A stretch of 64,000 nt of DNA from Owenia fusiformis (GCA_903813345.2 CAIIXF020000012.1:4319318-4383317); one strand, 5' to 3'; counted from the stretch's first letter, positions 23,501-34,214 are shown. Numbers and translations are program-made. Notes: generated by a model not told the origin, from the letters alone.

Positions 23501-26033
23501 CTGAATATAACATCGACAAATATATTCTTACCACAAGTGATATGGCACAAGCTCTTGCATCTTGAGCCCCTAAACTCTGGTTGTGAAGATAAATAGTCCT
23601 GTTGATGAGAGAATTGTAAAATGTCTTTGAGGGAACAATCCCAAATTTTCTACAAGTGATCAGGTAGATTTTCTGGCTTGTATCTGATGTGTCTGTTGCA
23701 GTATCAGGTCGTTCTGAAAATGTAATAAAATAATGAGATACATTCCCCTCCAGAAGTTTAGCAACAGGATATTTTGATCTTTGGATAGCATGTTAAGGGT
23801 CAATATTAAAGCGTGTCAATGTTTGAGGCTTAAATGTGTGCCTTGATAAGAATGGTTAGAAATAATGACAACGATGAATTATTTCAATCGCCAAATGTAC
23901 AGGTTTTGAAAAGTGATCTAAAAGAGGACAGAGTTCCGGTTTCCAAACTTATGAAAAGGCCGAGTGTACATTATAATTACCAGTACGAACATCTTAGGTC
24001 ACCCTTAACATCTTTGGGTTATGCTTACCAGGATAGGAACTTCAGGGTAGTTAAAAATATCAAATATCGTATGAGTTTTGGAAATGATTGATTTGTATAT
24101 CAAAAATGTTCACAATACGTATATCACCTGTTGGTTCGTGATCGAAATCAAAGTTGTCCTGTACGTCATTGACGGCTATGTCACTTCCGGTTCCGGCTTG
24201 ACTTCTATTTGTCTCTTCAACATCCCTCTCGGCTGAGGAGTTACGCTGCTTTCTAGCACTGCGTTGTATTCTGTAAATAGTGTAAAGAACTGTGTCAAAC
24301 ATTTTTATAAGGGACGCGAGCTAAGTTTTCACGAACCTTTAAGAAGTACAGCGTGATCCATAAAATATGTTAATGGTGTTATTTTCAGAGGGATATTTTT
24401 ACTTTTACTTAGGCAATCTGGGGGTCAAAAATAATTCTAAAATTTAAGAAGTTTAAATTTTCCTTTACTTCGACGCATTATATATATGGTTTCAACAATT
24501 GATTTATTTTACATGTATGTACATGGTCAACTGATGATTACCTTTTAGCTGCCGTTTTACTCTTATTATTACGGAGATATGAATGCCCTCCAGTGTCCCC
24601 TGTCAATGTACTCTTCATCAGTCGGTAACGAAAGGCCTCACCGGCTTGTGGTTTGTTACGTCGTGCCAGTTGAGAGATACCCAATGGTCTAAGCTGGTGA
24701 TCACTTATCTCCTATTCATATGAAAGAAAGTAATGAAATATCAATACGATGTAGGGTACCATAGAAACGGAATAAATTGGGTGCTAGTAATGGAATATCA
24801 ATGCGATGTAGGGTACCATAGAAACGGAATAAATTGGGTGCTAGTAATGAAATATCAATGCGATGTAGGGTACCATAGAAACGGAATAAATTGGGTGTTA
24901 GTAATGAAATATCAATGCGGTGTAGGGTACCATAGAAACGGAATAAATTGGGTGCTAGTAATGAAATATCAATGCGATGTAGGGTACCATAGAAACGGAA
25001 TAAATTGGGTGCTAGTAATGAAATATCAATGCGATGTAGGGTACCATAGAAACGGAATAAATTGGGTGTTAGTAATGAAATATCAATGCGGTGTAGGGTA
25101 CCATAGAAACGGAATAAATTGGGTGCTAGTAATGAAATATCAATGCGATGTAGTGTACCATAGAAACGGAATAAATTGGGTGCTAGTAATGAAATATCAA
25201 TGCGATGTAGGGTACCATAGAAACGGAATGAATTGGGTGTTAGTAATGAAATATCAATGCGATGTAGGGTACCATAGAAACGGAATGAATTGGGTGTTAG
25301 TAATGAAATATCAATGCGGTGTAGGGTACCATAGAAACGGAATGAATTGGGTGTTAGTAATGAAATATCAATGCGATATAGGGTACCATAGAAACAGAAT
25401 TAATAGGGTGTTACATGCCGATTGACACTACTTGACTAGCTAAATTCATTCGGAGAGATTACCCCCTAACAGGGCAAAGACTAGGCAGGGTTCCCCCACG
25501 ACGAAGTTTGCTTCTGGAAAGACTACTTTGACCCCAAAAATCTAAGAGGTGTTTGAAAATCAGATTTGAGTCGAATAAATGGACTTTTTGACATGTTTTT
25601 TCAACAGATAATTAATCGAATAATGTCGTTGGTACTTTTTAGAAAGGTTGCAAACAGATAGTCGGCATCATGATAAACCATGACATCTCATTTCTTCTCA
25701 GCCCTGAGATGCATGTTAAGGTGAATCAGAAAGATGCAATGAGTATCAGAATGGATAGTCGGCACCATTTAAGTTACATGCTATGTTGATATAATACCGG
25801 AGAAGTATGAGTAATCAGATCACATTAACTCAGTCAGAGGACAACAACGCTTGTAAAGACGAATACACTATACTACCCCAGCAATGGAATCAAATTAAAA
25901 ACTATATATTTCTGAATAAGAACCGTAACCAAGAGATATGAAGAGATATACAATCATCGAAGCGTTTTAAACCAAGTGAATCATACTGTCATATGAGTAG
26001 GTAAATACTATTTTACTATTTTGTACTTACCAT
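11528..26033 (-). CDS. Leucine-rich-repeat protein with C-terminal EF-hand pair (LRRC74-like)
   Basis: Predicted 658-aa intracellular protein of unknown role; LRRs suggest a protein-binding scaffold and the EF-hands calcium control. Minus-strand exons: ATG 26031-26033, then 24542-24711, 24128-24270, 23532-23713, 18806-18913, 18397-18490, 18001-18050, 17636-17717, 17265-17353, 16721-16915, 16214-16309, 15744-15884, 15320-15451, 14867-14952, 14472-14623, 11528-11781. Phases agree at every junction and the total is 1977 bp. Residues ~140-403 are RNase-inhibitor-type LRRs (TSLDLGCNDIGNQGACHLA, RHLDLGWNHIRREGGRAIC, LEHLDISCNRINKDCLVEIL). An acidic linker follows, then EF loops DLDGSWTLTYEE (~478-489) and DADGDGEVDFKE (~514-525), then a basic Ser/Pro-rich tail. 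The weakest part is the start: the ATG ends an otherwise 5'UTR exon (ATG|gtaagt), giving MEISDHQLRPLG. Confidence 0.85.
12201..14442. mobile_element. 2.2-kb DNA transposon with ~500-bp terminal inverted repeats
   Basis: The element is 12206-14437, flanked by the 5-bp direct repeat CCACT (12201-12205 and 14438-14442). Termini are CACGCGGTAG...CTACCGCGTG. The arms match from 12206 to about 12730 and from 14437 back to about 13905, with few differences. The middle (12740-13900) has no open frame of transposase size, so the element is non-autonomous. A 5-bp target duplication with CAC...GTG ends would fit Transib, but that is only a suggestion. It lies in the last intron of the LRR/EF-hand gene, 34 bp beyond the splice donor. 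Confidence 0.85.
16320..16520. mobile_element. MITE, ACTCCCCTCCATAAG family
   Basis: TACACTCCCCTCCATAAGTT at 16322, directly after the exon at 16214-16309. The right end near AATAGAGGGGATTATATATA is degenerate. It lies in an LRR/EF-hand intron, 10 bp from the exon. Confidence 0.55.
17881..18012. repeat. 66-bp tandem duplication including an exon end and splice donor
   Basis: GAACGTGATCATTTTC...GCCTACCGAAAGTAAATC occurs at 17881-17945 and again at about 17948-18012 with a few differences. The second copy contains the last bases and splice donor of the LRR exon 18001-18050. The first copy is an intronic duplicate of that donor. Confidence 0.8.
18914..23531. other. Large (4.6-kb) intron of the LRR/EF-hand gene
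   Basis: No exon of the host gene is needed here, since the flanking exons join in phase 0. It contains an A/T-rich stretch (19110-19930). Two minus-strand open stretches look mildly protein-like (20733-20915 and about 20290-20380), and a less A/T-rich block lies at 22550-23160. None gives a recognisable protein. A nested gene or decayed element is possible. Confidence 0.5.
23740..23800. mobile_element. End of an ACTCCCCTCCATAAG-family MITE
   Basis: ATACATTCCCCTCCAGAAGTTTAGCAAC matches the family terminus with a few changes. No partner end was recognised nearby. Confidence 0.4.
24733..25416. repeat. 57-bp minisatellite, 12 copies, with a 171-bp higher-order pattern
   Basis: Unit starts are 24733, 24790, 24847 and so on every 57 bp to 25360. 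Copies differ by a few sites (GATG/GGTG, GCTA/GTTA, AATAA/AATGA). Because 57 is a multiple of 3, the + strand stays open through all copies with a 19-residue repeat, and one minus-strand frame is open as well. The array sits in the first intron of the LRR/EF-hand gene, 22 bp upstream of the first fully coding exon. Confidence 0.95.
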
Positions 26034-27125
26034 TTGACAATCTACTATCTTGCATTCTATGATGTACTTTGTACTCCGAACTTTATTTCAAAACGCCATT
26101 TTATCGAACAAATCCTTCCATTTGGGTTAATATATGACTCCAAAGTGAATTCGAATAATGGCATTAGTAGAGGTAATGTCCGGTTCTATTCATCAAACGT
26201 AGGTTGTTATCATTAAGTATTTGTTGCATGTTAACTGGTCATATACAACCATAACAGTCTCTTTCAAACAGCACTTTAAACGACGCAGCATTAATATTAA
26301 TCTTAATATAAGAGACACATATGACATATAATTCCCTTATTTTGATATTGAATTTGTTTTAACATAATAGCCATTGTTTTTTGGAAACATTCATAAATCA
26401 TTTTTTTGTTCTACCTAAATGCTTAAAGCTACATATATCATATATAAATGTACTTGAATCAAAATAAAACGTCCAACTTTTCGAACTCGGTCAAAACTAC
26501 TTATTGATATGCCCGTCGTTTCTTGTTTCAAGAACTAAGTAAGTCTGATTATAATGCTCTCGAAAAGAAGGAACATTGTCATCGAGGTCACGTGATCTTC
26601 TTTTAGTAAGAGATAACGATTCAATCTACACGATATTGGTGTAATATTAATGTATGTATTCACAACTCGAAAAGTCACTTAAATGCATTGTTATCATTAA
26701 TACATTAAGTCAATGATTTTATATCTATATTATCTTATTATTTGCACTTGATATGATAATAAATTCGCAGAAAATGATAATCGGTACTCAAAATTCAAAA
26801 TGCTTGCTGGACAATTTCCTCATATCTTCTTATACAGAGGCCTTTAGAGTTTCATACAGTGTCTCTTATGCACTAAAATAATAATTTGGTTGAATGTCGA
26901 TTTCTCAAATTCGGATACATGATTCTATAAATGTTAAAGTTTATATCAATTATTAGATAATTTTCAGTGTTCGGATAAGTCCATCACAAAAAATCCTGTG
27001 CATTTTTAATGTAATGGATGTCATTTAATCTAGATTTATGTCTAAAAAGAGGCACATCTAACATATTGCTGAATTTGTGTAATAAGAACGGGATAAAATA
27101 AAAATAATCGCTTATATAAAAATAT

Positions 27126-27197
27126 TAGCAGAGCAAGGTTTCGATCCTCGGACCTCTGGGTTATGGGCCCAGCACGCTTCCACTGCGCCACTCTGCT
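27126..27197 (-). tRNA. Initiator tRNA-Met (CAT)
   Basis: 72-nt cloverleaf on the minus strand. It begins AGCAGAGTGGCGCAG, has anticodon loop GGGCCCATAACCC and T-loop region GGATCGAAACC, and ends CTCTGCTA. It has the eukaryotic initiator features: A1-U72 pair, GGG/CCC anticodon stem, A54 and A60 in place of the T-psi-C sequence. The 7-bp acceptor stem pairs fully; the T stem (CGAGG/CCTTG) has one G-U pair. No intron and no encoded CCA. A TTTTT run about 6 bp past the 3' end on the minus strand fits Pol III termination. Confidence 0.96.
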
Positions 27198-27698
27198 GTG
27201 ATATTTTGGCAGTGAACATTTTACTTATTTATTAATAAAACCCAATCCTATAAAGAAAAAGACCAGACCTTTTTTGGAGGATGATCAATATCCTCGATCC
27301 GCCTTCAGGATTGTGTGACGAACAATGCCTCATTTTTTCTGATTCGTAGTTTTACTTGTAATGATATTTGTCCCCGGGTAATTGCATCCTTTTCATTTTG
27401 GCTCAATAAATCACATTACAATATTTCCAAAGGTTTATTTATAGATGTCAGCTAAGTCACATAATATCCTGCTTTTATAATGTGCAATACAAAGATAAAC
27501 CAATAGCACGATGATGATTCTATGATAATGTTAATCTATTAAAGCTCATTTACCATATTGGTTTATCACGATCCGGTCGTGTAGCAGTGTGGTGTAGGGC
27601 GACAAGAAAACCTAGTAAAATGTGAAGTACTTAACGATTTCGGTGGAGGGCCTGTACAATCCGGACTATCAGTGAGGAGTCATAGGGATATTAGGTGA

Positions 27699-27918
27699 GT
27701 GAATACTGGTCTGATGTTACTCGAGTCTCTAGCCAACATAGAATATGGTAAGTCTGATGTATACAAGCCTTGGACTGAAGCAATTTGCTATTTTGATATT
27801 TCATATGTGTGAATACTGGTCTGATGTTACTCGAGTCTCTAGCCACCATAGAATATGGTAAGTCTGATGTATACAAGCCTTGGACTGAAGAAATTTGCTA
27901 TTTTGATATTTCATATGT
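27699..27918. repeat. 110-bp tandem duplication, two copies
   Basis: GTGAATACTGGTCTGATG...TTTCATATGT is present at 27699-27808 and 27809-27918, differing at a couple of sites. Function unknown; intergenic. Confidence 0.9.
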
Positions 27919-29258
27919 GTCTGCTGTCACGTCAAACATCAACCGATATATTACTAGATGTATCTTACTGTCTTATCAACATTGTGAATTACTAATCTAG
28001 TATTAAAGTGATCAATATTGTACTACAAAATATTGAGTCGGAACTACATGTGCTCACTAAAACCGGACCAACATGGGGATATTAATGTGGTAGTCAAAAA
28101 TACAATAGTCGAATGTTTTTTTGGGCAAAAATGGGCCTTTTAAGGCGTTGTTTTTTAACTAGAGGCCAAATCATCAAGAAAATGGGCCAGTTTTTCAGAC
28201 TTCAATTATGGGCCCTTCTCCTTGTTGGTTCCTGGACCCGCCCCTGGACCATAAGGGTGAGAACCTACATGAAGTAAATGTAGACGAGAAGCAAATTTAA
28301 TCAATTTAAGGGTACAGAATGACATGTGAAACCTTGAAAATAAGCAATAGTGCAATATTGTATGGAAAAGGGCATATGCGTACAAACTACACTCATTGAA
28401 CATCAGATCATGGATTTCTATCCCCTACTCAGGAGGGAGAATTCATGACTTATATTTTTCATATATTGTATACTTTTTTTTTGTTATACAGTAGTTAAAC
28501 TTAGATTATTGCCAATTTTACATTTGACAAAATCATGACTGATATTACATGCGTTCATGATGCAATAAAAAGACGGCCCACATTGCTCATATTTAAACTA
28601 TGGTTCGAATCAATATGAATCACACGTACTGTACATACTGTATAGTGTATGTGGCTTCAATATGTATATGGGAATTGTTCCATATGTCAATACGATTATT
28701 ACTGCCATATTGAGCATGCATGTGTAATATTTGGCCTTTATATTGATAATATTAAATGTAATGTATACTATTATACATATACACTTTATACAGTGTGTAT
28801 AATAACGCAATCCGGTTATTTTAATATCAGTGTATTGATATGTATGTCTGTGTGTAATAGGTTTAATGAATTACAGTATAGCAACCTATTCCTTGTTAAG
28901 TGTTATCAATGTTGGTTAGATTTCCCTAATTAATAGTGAGTAAAATAAATGAATTGAGGCCAGATTTGACTAATGTACTCTTTGGTTTATTTGGAATAAA
29001 ATGAGTTTTAACATTACACAACTGACAGAAATTTTATTTTTATGAAACAATTTTTATCTGGCATGTCTGGAAAGAGATTAACGATAAATTAAAAGTCAAT
29101 TCCTTTTAAAAACCAATGCGCGATAACAAAAAGTAATTAAACGCTGTTACTCATTAATTACGTTTGTGGACGTACGCCGATATACTGACCTCTTCCAAAG
29201 GTCACCAACTGATATTTTTTTCACCATTTTCAGCAAGGTAGACCACACAGGGTAAAAT

Positions 29259-31822
29259 ATGGAATCACATGATCATCACAACGTTGAAGGAAATCCGCCC
29301 AATCCGGGTTCCAGCATCCACGATCATAGTATCCATGACAACGGCAACACTAGTTCCCATGGCCACCAAGGACATATCACTAGTCACACAGACGACCACG
29401 CGGGCCACCCTGTACGTATACTACATTTCTGTGTCTTGGATATATTTTACAACACGAGATTCTAAAACTAATTTAATTTTGGTCTGGAATACCATTATTC
29501 ATTCATGTGTTGATTTTACACAGTAAAATATTATAAAGCATAACATTAAGATTTGAAACCAAAAAGAACACTATGTATTATCAAACCAAAGTTAAATGTT
29601 AACTTTTTCCGACTTGTACAATATACTTACCGTGTATTAAAACATCTCTCTTAAACATAACGATGCACCATATGAATAGGTTTAATGCATAATGGTATAA
29701 TATATTTAAATAGTCAAGCTACAAGCTCTTATGAGCCCCCCCAATACACATCTCTCAACTAGTGCGATATGTTGGTGAAGTAGATATACGTGTGTGTGTG
29801 TGGGGGTCTACAGAGCTGAAGCAAGGATGTTTAAAAATATATTATAGCATCCTTATTTAAAAATACTTTAACATCACTTTAATTGAAAACTAAAGCGCTG
29901 GAAGAATTAAACAGACTCGATGTTCTCATGACAATTGTATTTTTCATTTATGTTGTAGAGTTTCTTCAACTTCGACACAGCATTTACAATTCTATTTAAA
30001 GATGTAGAAATCCAAGACTGTTGGGGTATGTATTACATCTACCTGGGTCAAATTTAGGATGAAGAACGTTTTTTCTATCATGTTTAAGTCAAATATACAT
30101 GTGTATTTTGAGTGCAAAAGGATTATAGTTTTATCAACGAGTGTTATTTTGCATCAATTAAACCGTACTCTTATTAATAAAGTATTAAATAAGTAAACAC
30201 ATTTGACTGATTAAATTAAATTAAATTAATAAGTGCCGAATTAATCAAAATCCGTTGATCCTAATTAAAAGTAAAATATTTTACAAGCAAAAATATTTTT
30301 TTGCCAATTTTTGCTAAAAGATAGACACGATTATTAGTATTATCATCATATTTTTCAGGACTATGTGCGGTCTGTTTCTTCTTTTTTCTACTTACACTAG
30401 TCTTCGAGGTCTCAAAAGATTTCCGGCAGATGAGATGGTATCCGTTTGACAGGTATTGTTCAGAAATTCGACTAATACATAATAATGTATATAATGTATA
30501 CAGGGTGTCCCGAAAGTATGCCCCCCCCCCCTAGGCGGACATACACCAATGTCTTCATAGAATGTGTCATATCATTTTAAAGCTTATCCAAACTTACATT
30601 GATTTGCCAAATATTATTGGTTCAACTCACAAATGGCAAAAAGTTACAGGCATTTCAAAACTTAGAGTTTGGCCAAAAATATAGTTCATTTCAGTATCCT
30701 GGAAACAGCCCTGACCTGAATGTGACCGAAAATATTGGTGCTATTGTCGACAAAAGGATGTATATTGAGTTCTAAAAAGAGGAAGTTGCAGGTAGATACT
30801 CCAATGAAACTCTTCTAGAATGCCTTAAAAAGGTTTTATGAGGATTACAAAATACCAAATACCTATATGAAGCACGTTTAAAGTCATATATGGAAAGCAT
30901 TGCTGCCGTTAACATGGCCTAGGGAGACGCACCGACTATTATTTTTGTGTAAAACTGACTTTAATTTTGGCCAAAAATTAAATTTTGAAATGCCTGTAAC
31001 TTTTTCCTATTTGTTAGTTGAACCGTGATACTTGGCAGATCAATGTAACTTTGGATGATCTTTAAAATGATATATGATACATTATGGAGACATTGGTATA
31101 TGTCTGCCAAGGGGAGGGGGGCATACTTTCGGGACACCCTGTATAATAAATTATAATTGTAATCCGAAACAAAAAGTAAATATGGGCAAATGAAACTGTT
31201 CATGGATCATTTAACCAATTTTTAACATTTCCTGATTTGATGCAAATCATTTTTTAATCTTTCAAAGGGTAATTGGGAGCAAACACAATAAAATATCACT
31301 CCAAAAATATTTTGAGTATTTCTCCTATTGTTAGATCTAGATACCAGTATATTCTTTCATTCATAACGGGCATATGATATGAAGTATCTAATGGATAAAT
31401 GATGTTGCACACGTGATACGGTTCCATTGTCTCAAACACCACCTAGTTGGAAACACTATTGTCAAGATATGCTTTTGCTTTCCAGGAAATCTACACGAAT
31501 AAAGCATCATATTTTCCAAACGATTTTATATTTGGTACACATTTTCATTGGATACTCAATGATGTTCGCAGTGATGACGTATAACGTGTGGCTGACGTTG
31601 AGCGTTGTGATTGGTGGAGGATTTGGCTACTTTATACATGTCCTCTCACGCCCTCTATTATTAAAACGGACATATGGATTTATATTCAAATCAGGCGATA
31701 TTGTAGAGGTAGATAATGAACAGCTGAGTGAGTTGAATCCTCAAGCCAGCGATCTCAAAAGTCCTACCAAAGAAACATTCATAAGTGACTGCCCTAATTG
31801 TGAACGGTTAACCACAATCTAG
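29259..31822 (+). CDS. Ctr-family copper transporter (SLC31 / CTR1-like)
   Basis: Trimeric high-affinity Cu(I) importer of the plasma membrane or endolysosome. Four exons: 29259-29411, 29959-30025, 30359-30452, 31486-31822; 651 bp, 216 aa. The first ~50 residues are an extracellular tail with 12 His but no Met-rich MxM clusters. TM1 is ~74-92 (LCAVCFFFFLLTLVF). TM2 is ~114-137 and carries the pore MxxxM motif in YSMMFAVMTYN. TM3 is ~140-160 with the packing GxxxG motif in GGGFGYF. The cytosolic tail ends SDCPNCERLTTI; the CxxC may bind copper like the HCH tail of CTR1. The last acceptor is ambiguous: 31447 also stays in frame and adds 13 residues. CTR1 versus CTR2 identity is open. Confidence 0.93.
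30499..31143. mobile_element. Deleted mariner/Tc1-type transposon with ~185-bp inverted repeats
   Basis: The element 30501-31141 is flanked by TA, with ends CAGGGTGTCCCGAAAGTATG and the complement. The arms match over about 185 bp. Between them, on the + strand around 30690-30760, YPGNSPDLNVTENIGAIVD is readable. This is the conserved stretch around the third catalytic region of Tc1/mariner DDE transposases. The remaining open frame is short and broken, so this copy cannot move itself. It lies in the last intron of the copper transporter gene. Confidence 0.85.
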
Positions 31823-32547
31823 TAATTCCTAAAATATTGAATATATATGAGTGGATAATGTTAAAGGGACTACTTAACAACTTTCATGTTTTAATTACGT
31901 TCATCTTGATTTTGATTTAAGTCATGCAATTCTTTTATTTCCTTATTCAGGAAAAATGAGGGAATTCGGCTTATCCGTCTTTATGATAAAATTCTACAAA
32001 ATACAAACAACATTGCTCATTTGGACAAAGATGAAGTTCTAGATCTTTATGTACCTGCCCTATTGCATTTTCCAAGTCGATTAGTGACACGTGAAGGAGT
32101 GGAACTCGATAATACGGAGTTTAAGCTTGCAATGTTTCTCACAACCTAAACGCGAGTATTTGCGAAAAATAAAGCGATGCATTTGTATGGGCGATTGGTC
32201 CTACGTATACGTTATTGGTGTTTCGATTTTATATGCAAGCTTAAACTCCCTAATATCTACCAATGTGAACTAAAGCTAAAGATATATTGTATGTATATTT
32301 ATTTGTGCAATAAATTAATGTCGGAATGGTACACACTACACTCCCCTCCATAGGTTTGGCAACTTGCAATTTTCATTCCATAGCACATCAACGCCTTTCG
32401 ATGTTTAACTTTGTTCCTTATTCGTAGTAACTTCGGAAATGACAAATTCATTGATTTTGTTCGCCAAAAAATAAACAGGCTTTGTCGTGATTCAGAAGGA
32501 AACTTCTGGTTACCAAACTTATTTCGGGGAATGTACGTATATCTAAA
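31823..32547. other. 3' flank of the copper transporter: open stretch and two small repeats
   Basis: A strong acceptor (TTTATTTCCTTATTCAG) at about 31950 leads into a ~65-codon open frame without ATG, ending at 32148 (RLIRLYDKILQNTNN, DEVLDLYVPALLHFPSRLV). I do not recognise it. It overlaps a small inverted repeat (GAGTTTAAGCTTGC near 32110 and its complement near 32232). An AATAAA at 32309-32314 may serve the copper transporter. An ACTCCCCTCCATAGG-type MITE fills 32334-32536. Confidence 0.5.
32334..32536. mobile_element. MITE, ACTCCCCTCCATAAG family
   Basis: The left end TACACTCCCCTCCATAGGTT is mirrored by GGTTACCAAACTTATTTCGGGGAATGTA at the right, with diverged arms, about 200 bp. It lies immediately downstream of the GPCR stop codon. 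Confidence 0.65.
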
Positions 32548-33645
32548 TCAAAGACTTGCATTTGTTTGTGATTGACTATAGATAACACTCACAGTTTTAC
32601 CCGTGTAACAAGGAAATAGCTTTTTTAAATCACTTCTAAATTTGGATCCACATAAGCAATATAGGTAGAAGTTAACAGCGCTATTGGAAAACCAAAGTTT
32701 GTTAGATATATGATACAATAAGGTATTAAGAGCGTATTCCTTTGCAGATTCCTTGAAATGTATATCAGCGTAGACTATATATCGTATATATTGCGGTAGT
32801 GTCAAAGCAAGAAAGGTAAACGTGACAAATAAAAGCATCGCAGTTAGTTGATTCTCGCGAGAGTTTTTTAAACGAGATTTCCTTAAAAAATGCGATCTCC
32901 TGAAATATTTCGATCCCCCGTCCGTCTTTGAAGTAAGTTCCATCATATTTGCTGAAAGGTCCGCTAGTTCACGCTTGTGACGATGAATTGCTGATATGAT
33001 GAGATAGTTGAAGGTCAACAGAGAACAGAATGGTATTATCGTACACATACAGATATAGATCCAAGAATAGATAACAGTCTGGGTATTCTTGGTGAAAAAG
33101 GCCGCACACAAATTCCTATTATGCACCCCTGTCATCCATGGTATCGGAATGTTGTAAAGTCCCAGTGTTAAAAGTCCGCTAATTAAGATAACACGGGTCC
33201 GCTGTATAGTGCAGAGTGTCGTAGATCGCATTGGAAAACGTATTGCTACATACCGATCAATTGTCATCGCTCCAAGTACGAAAATTGAAAATTCTGAACA
33301 AGTCTGAGAAATATACGCGAACACTTTGCAAAGAATCGTATTTGTGTGGACAGATGTATCAGTTTGGAAGCAGGTGACGATCCAATATGTCGCAAGACAT
33401 ACTAATGTAATATTGTCGGCTACTGCTAAAGCGGCCATATAAAGACACGTTGTTCTGCATATGTTCCTCTTTTGGACCATAACAAGAAATGAAAGTATGT
33501 TTCCCGCACTTCCAAACGCTAATATGACTCCCGGTGTCACTAAATGAATGTAATATCCTATCTGAAATGTAACATACATCGATGCATTTTTGAACAGCAT
33601 TGCATCTGCAGAAAATTCATCAATCTTTTCCGTTATATTTTCCAT
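32548..33645 (-). CDS. Class A (rhodopsin-like) G-protein-coupled receptor, intronless
   Basis: 365-aa seven-helix receptor in one exon. Extracellular N-terminus with possible N-glycosylation at N3 and N20. TM1 ~34-58 has the GN motif (N49); TM2 ~68-92 has LAVAD; TM3 ~106-128 ends in DRYVAI (D130-Y135). C106 and C180 are the expected disulfide pair. TM4 is ~150-168, TM5 ~191-219, TM6 ~267-290 and lacks the usual CWxP (reads LALTLPQY). TM7 ~312-333 has NSAVNFYLY in place of NPxxY. A basic third loop (residues 222-265) and a short tail follow. The ligand is unknown; the architecture resembles the large orphan or peptide receptor expansions of lophotrochozoans. The ATG at 33643-33645 gives the full N-terminus. 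Confidence 0.92.
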   Translation of the reverse strand: MENITEKIDEFSADAMLFKNASMYVTFQIGYYIHLVTPGVILAFGSAGNILSFLVMVQKRNICRTTCLYMAALAVADNITLVCLATYWIVTCFQTDTSVHTNTILCKVFAYISQTCSEFSIFVLGAMTIDRYVAIRFPMRSTTLCTIQRTRVILISGLLTLGLYNIPIPWMTGVHNRNLCAAFFTKNTQTVIYSWIYICMCTIIPFCSLLTFNYLIISAIHRHKRELADLSANMMELTSKTDGGSKYFRRSHFLRKSRLKNSRENQLTAMLLFVTFTFLALTLPQYIRYIVYADIHFKESAKEYALNTLLYHISNKLWFSNSAVNFYLYCLCGSKFRSDLKKLFPCYTGKTVSVIYSQSQTNASL

Positions 33646-34057
33646 TGCTGTTAAATGAAATCTTTCTTCTGACTGTTCATTATCTTGAACGTTTTCCCGA
33701 AATTGATTGCTGCTATTTCAAGCTTAAATGATGTTAACCACCATTTCCGTTTCATCCAGTTTACTTTTTCAATGTCGGTACTAATGTATTGTAAACCGTT
33801 TTACATGGACATGCAGATAGTGGTACTCTACGATCACTGTTTTTATACTTGCAGCTTGACCTGGTTCAGTTCGATGATAATTGTTACCAATGCAAAATGA
33901 AAACAAACATTCCAATGCAATCTTAATGGCCATATGGCGATATTTTTCTGAAACGTTCCCTTGCTAATTAACTTATAGCAATGCTATTTTTAATACTTAC
34001 TCTGTATGATCATGTGACCATGCTGTTTTATTTGTTAATCTTATATTTAGATATCTT

Positions 34058-34214
34058 GCCCGTAGCCAGCTTTTACCAGGGGGGGGGAGCTTTTTTAAGA
34101 TTTTGGCTAAAAATCATGCAAAAAATTCTCAGAATGGTGAAAAACTGCATGATTTTGAAAGAATTTCTGGCCAGGGGGAGCTTCCGCTCCCCAAGCTCCC
34201 CCCTGGCTACGGGC
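34058..34214. mobile_element. Short MITE with CCCGTAGCCAG ends
   Basis: GCCCGTAGCCAGC at the left and CTGGCTACGGGC at the right. The inside has a poly-G tract and a TGGCCAGGGGGAGCTTCC motif. A second copy in opposite orientation lies at about 47198-47357. A similar TAGCCAG-ended short element is common in invertebrate genomes, as far as I recall. Confidence 0.75.

Larger units (their letters stand above)
26034..29258. other. Intergenic region between divergent LRR/EF-hand and copper-transporter genes
   Basis: A/T-rich. It contains the initiator tRNA-Met (27126-27197) and a 110-bp tandem duplication (27699-27918). No protein-coding exon is recognised, though the LRR/EF-hand 5'UTR must begin here. 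Confidence 0.6.

Noticed and set aside
24733-25425. 230-codon + strand open frame with a 19-residue repeat
   Set aside because: It is the direct result of a 57-bp minisatellite (period divisible by 3). It lies in an intron on the opposite strand with no splice or promoter context, so it is listed as a repeat.
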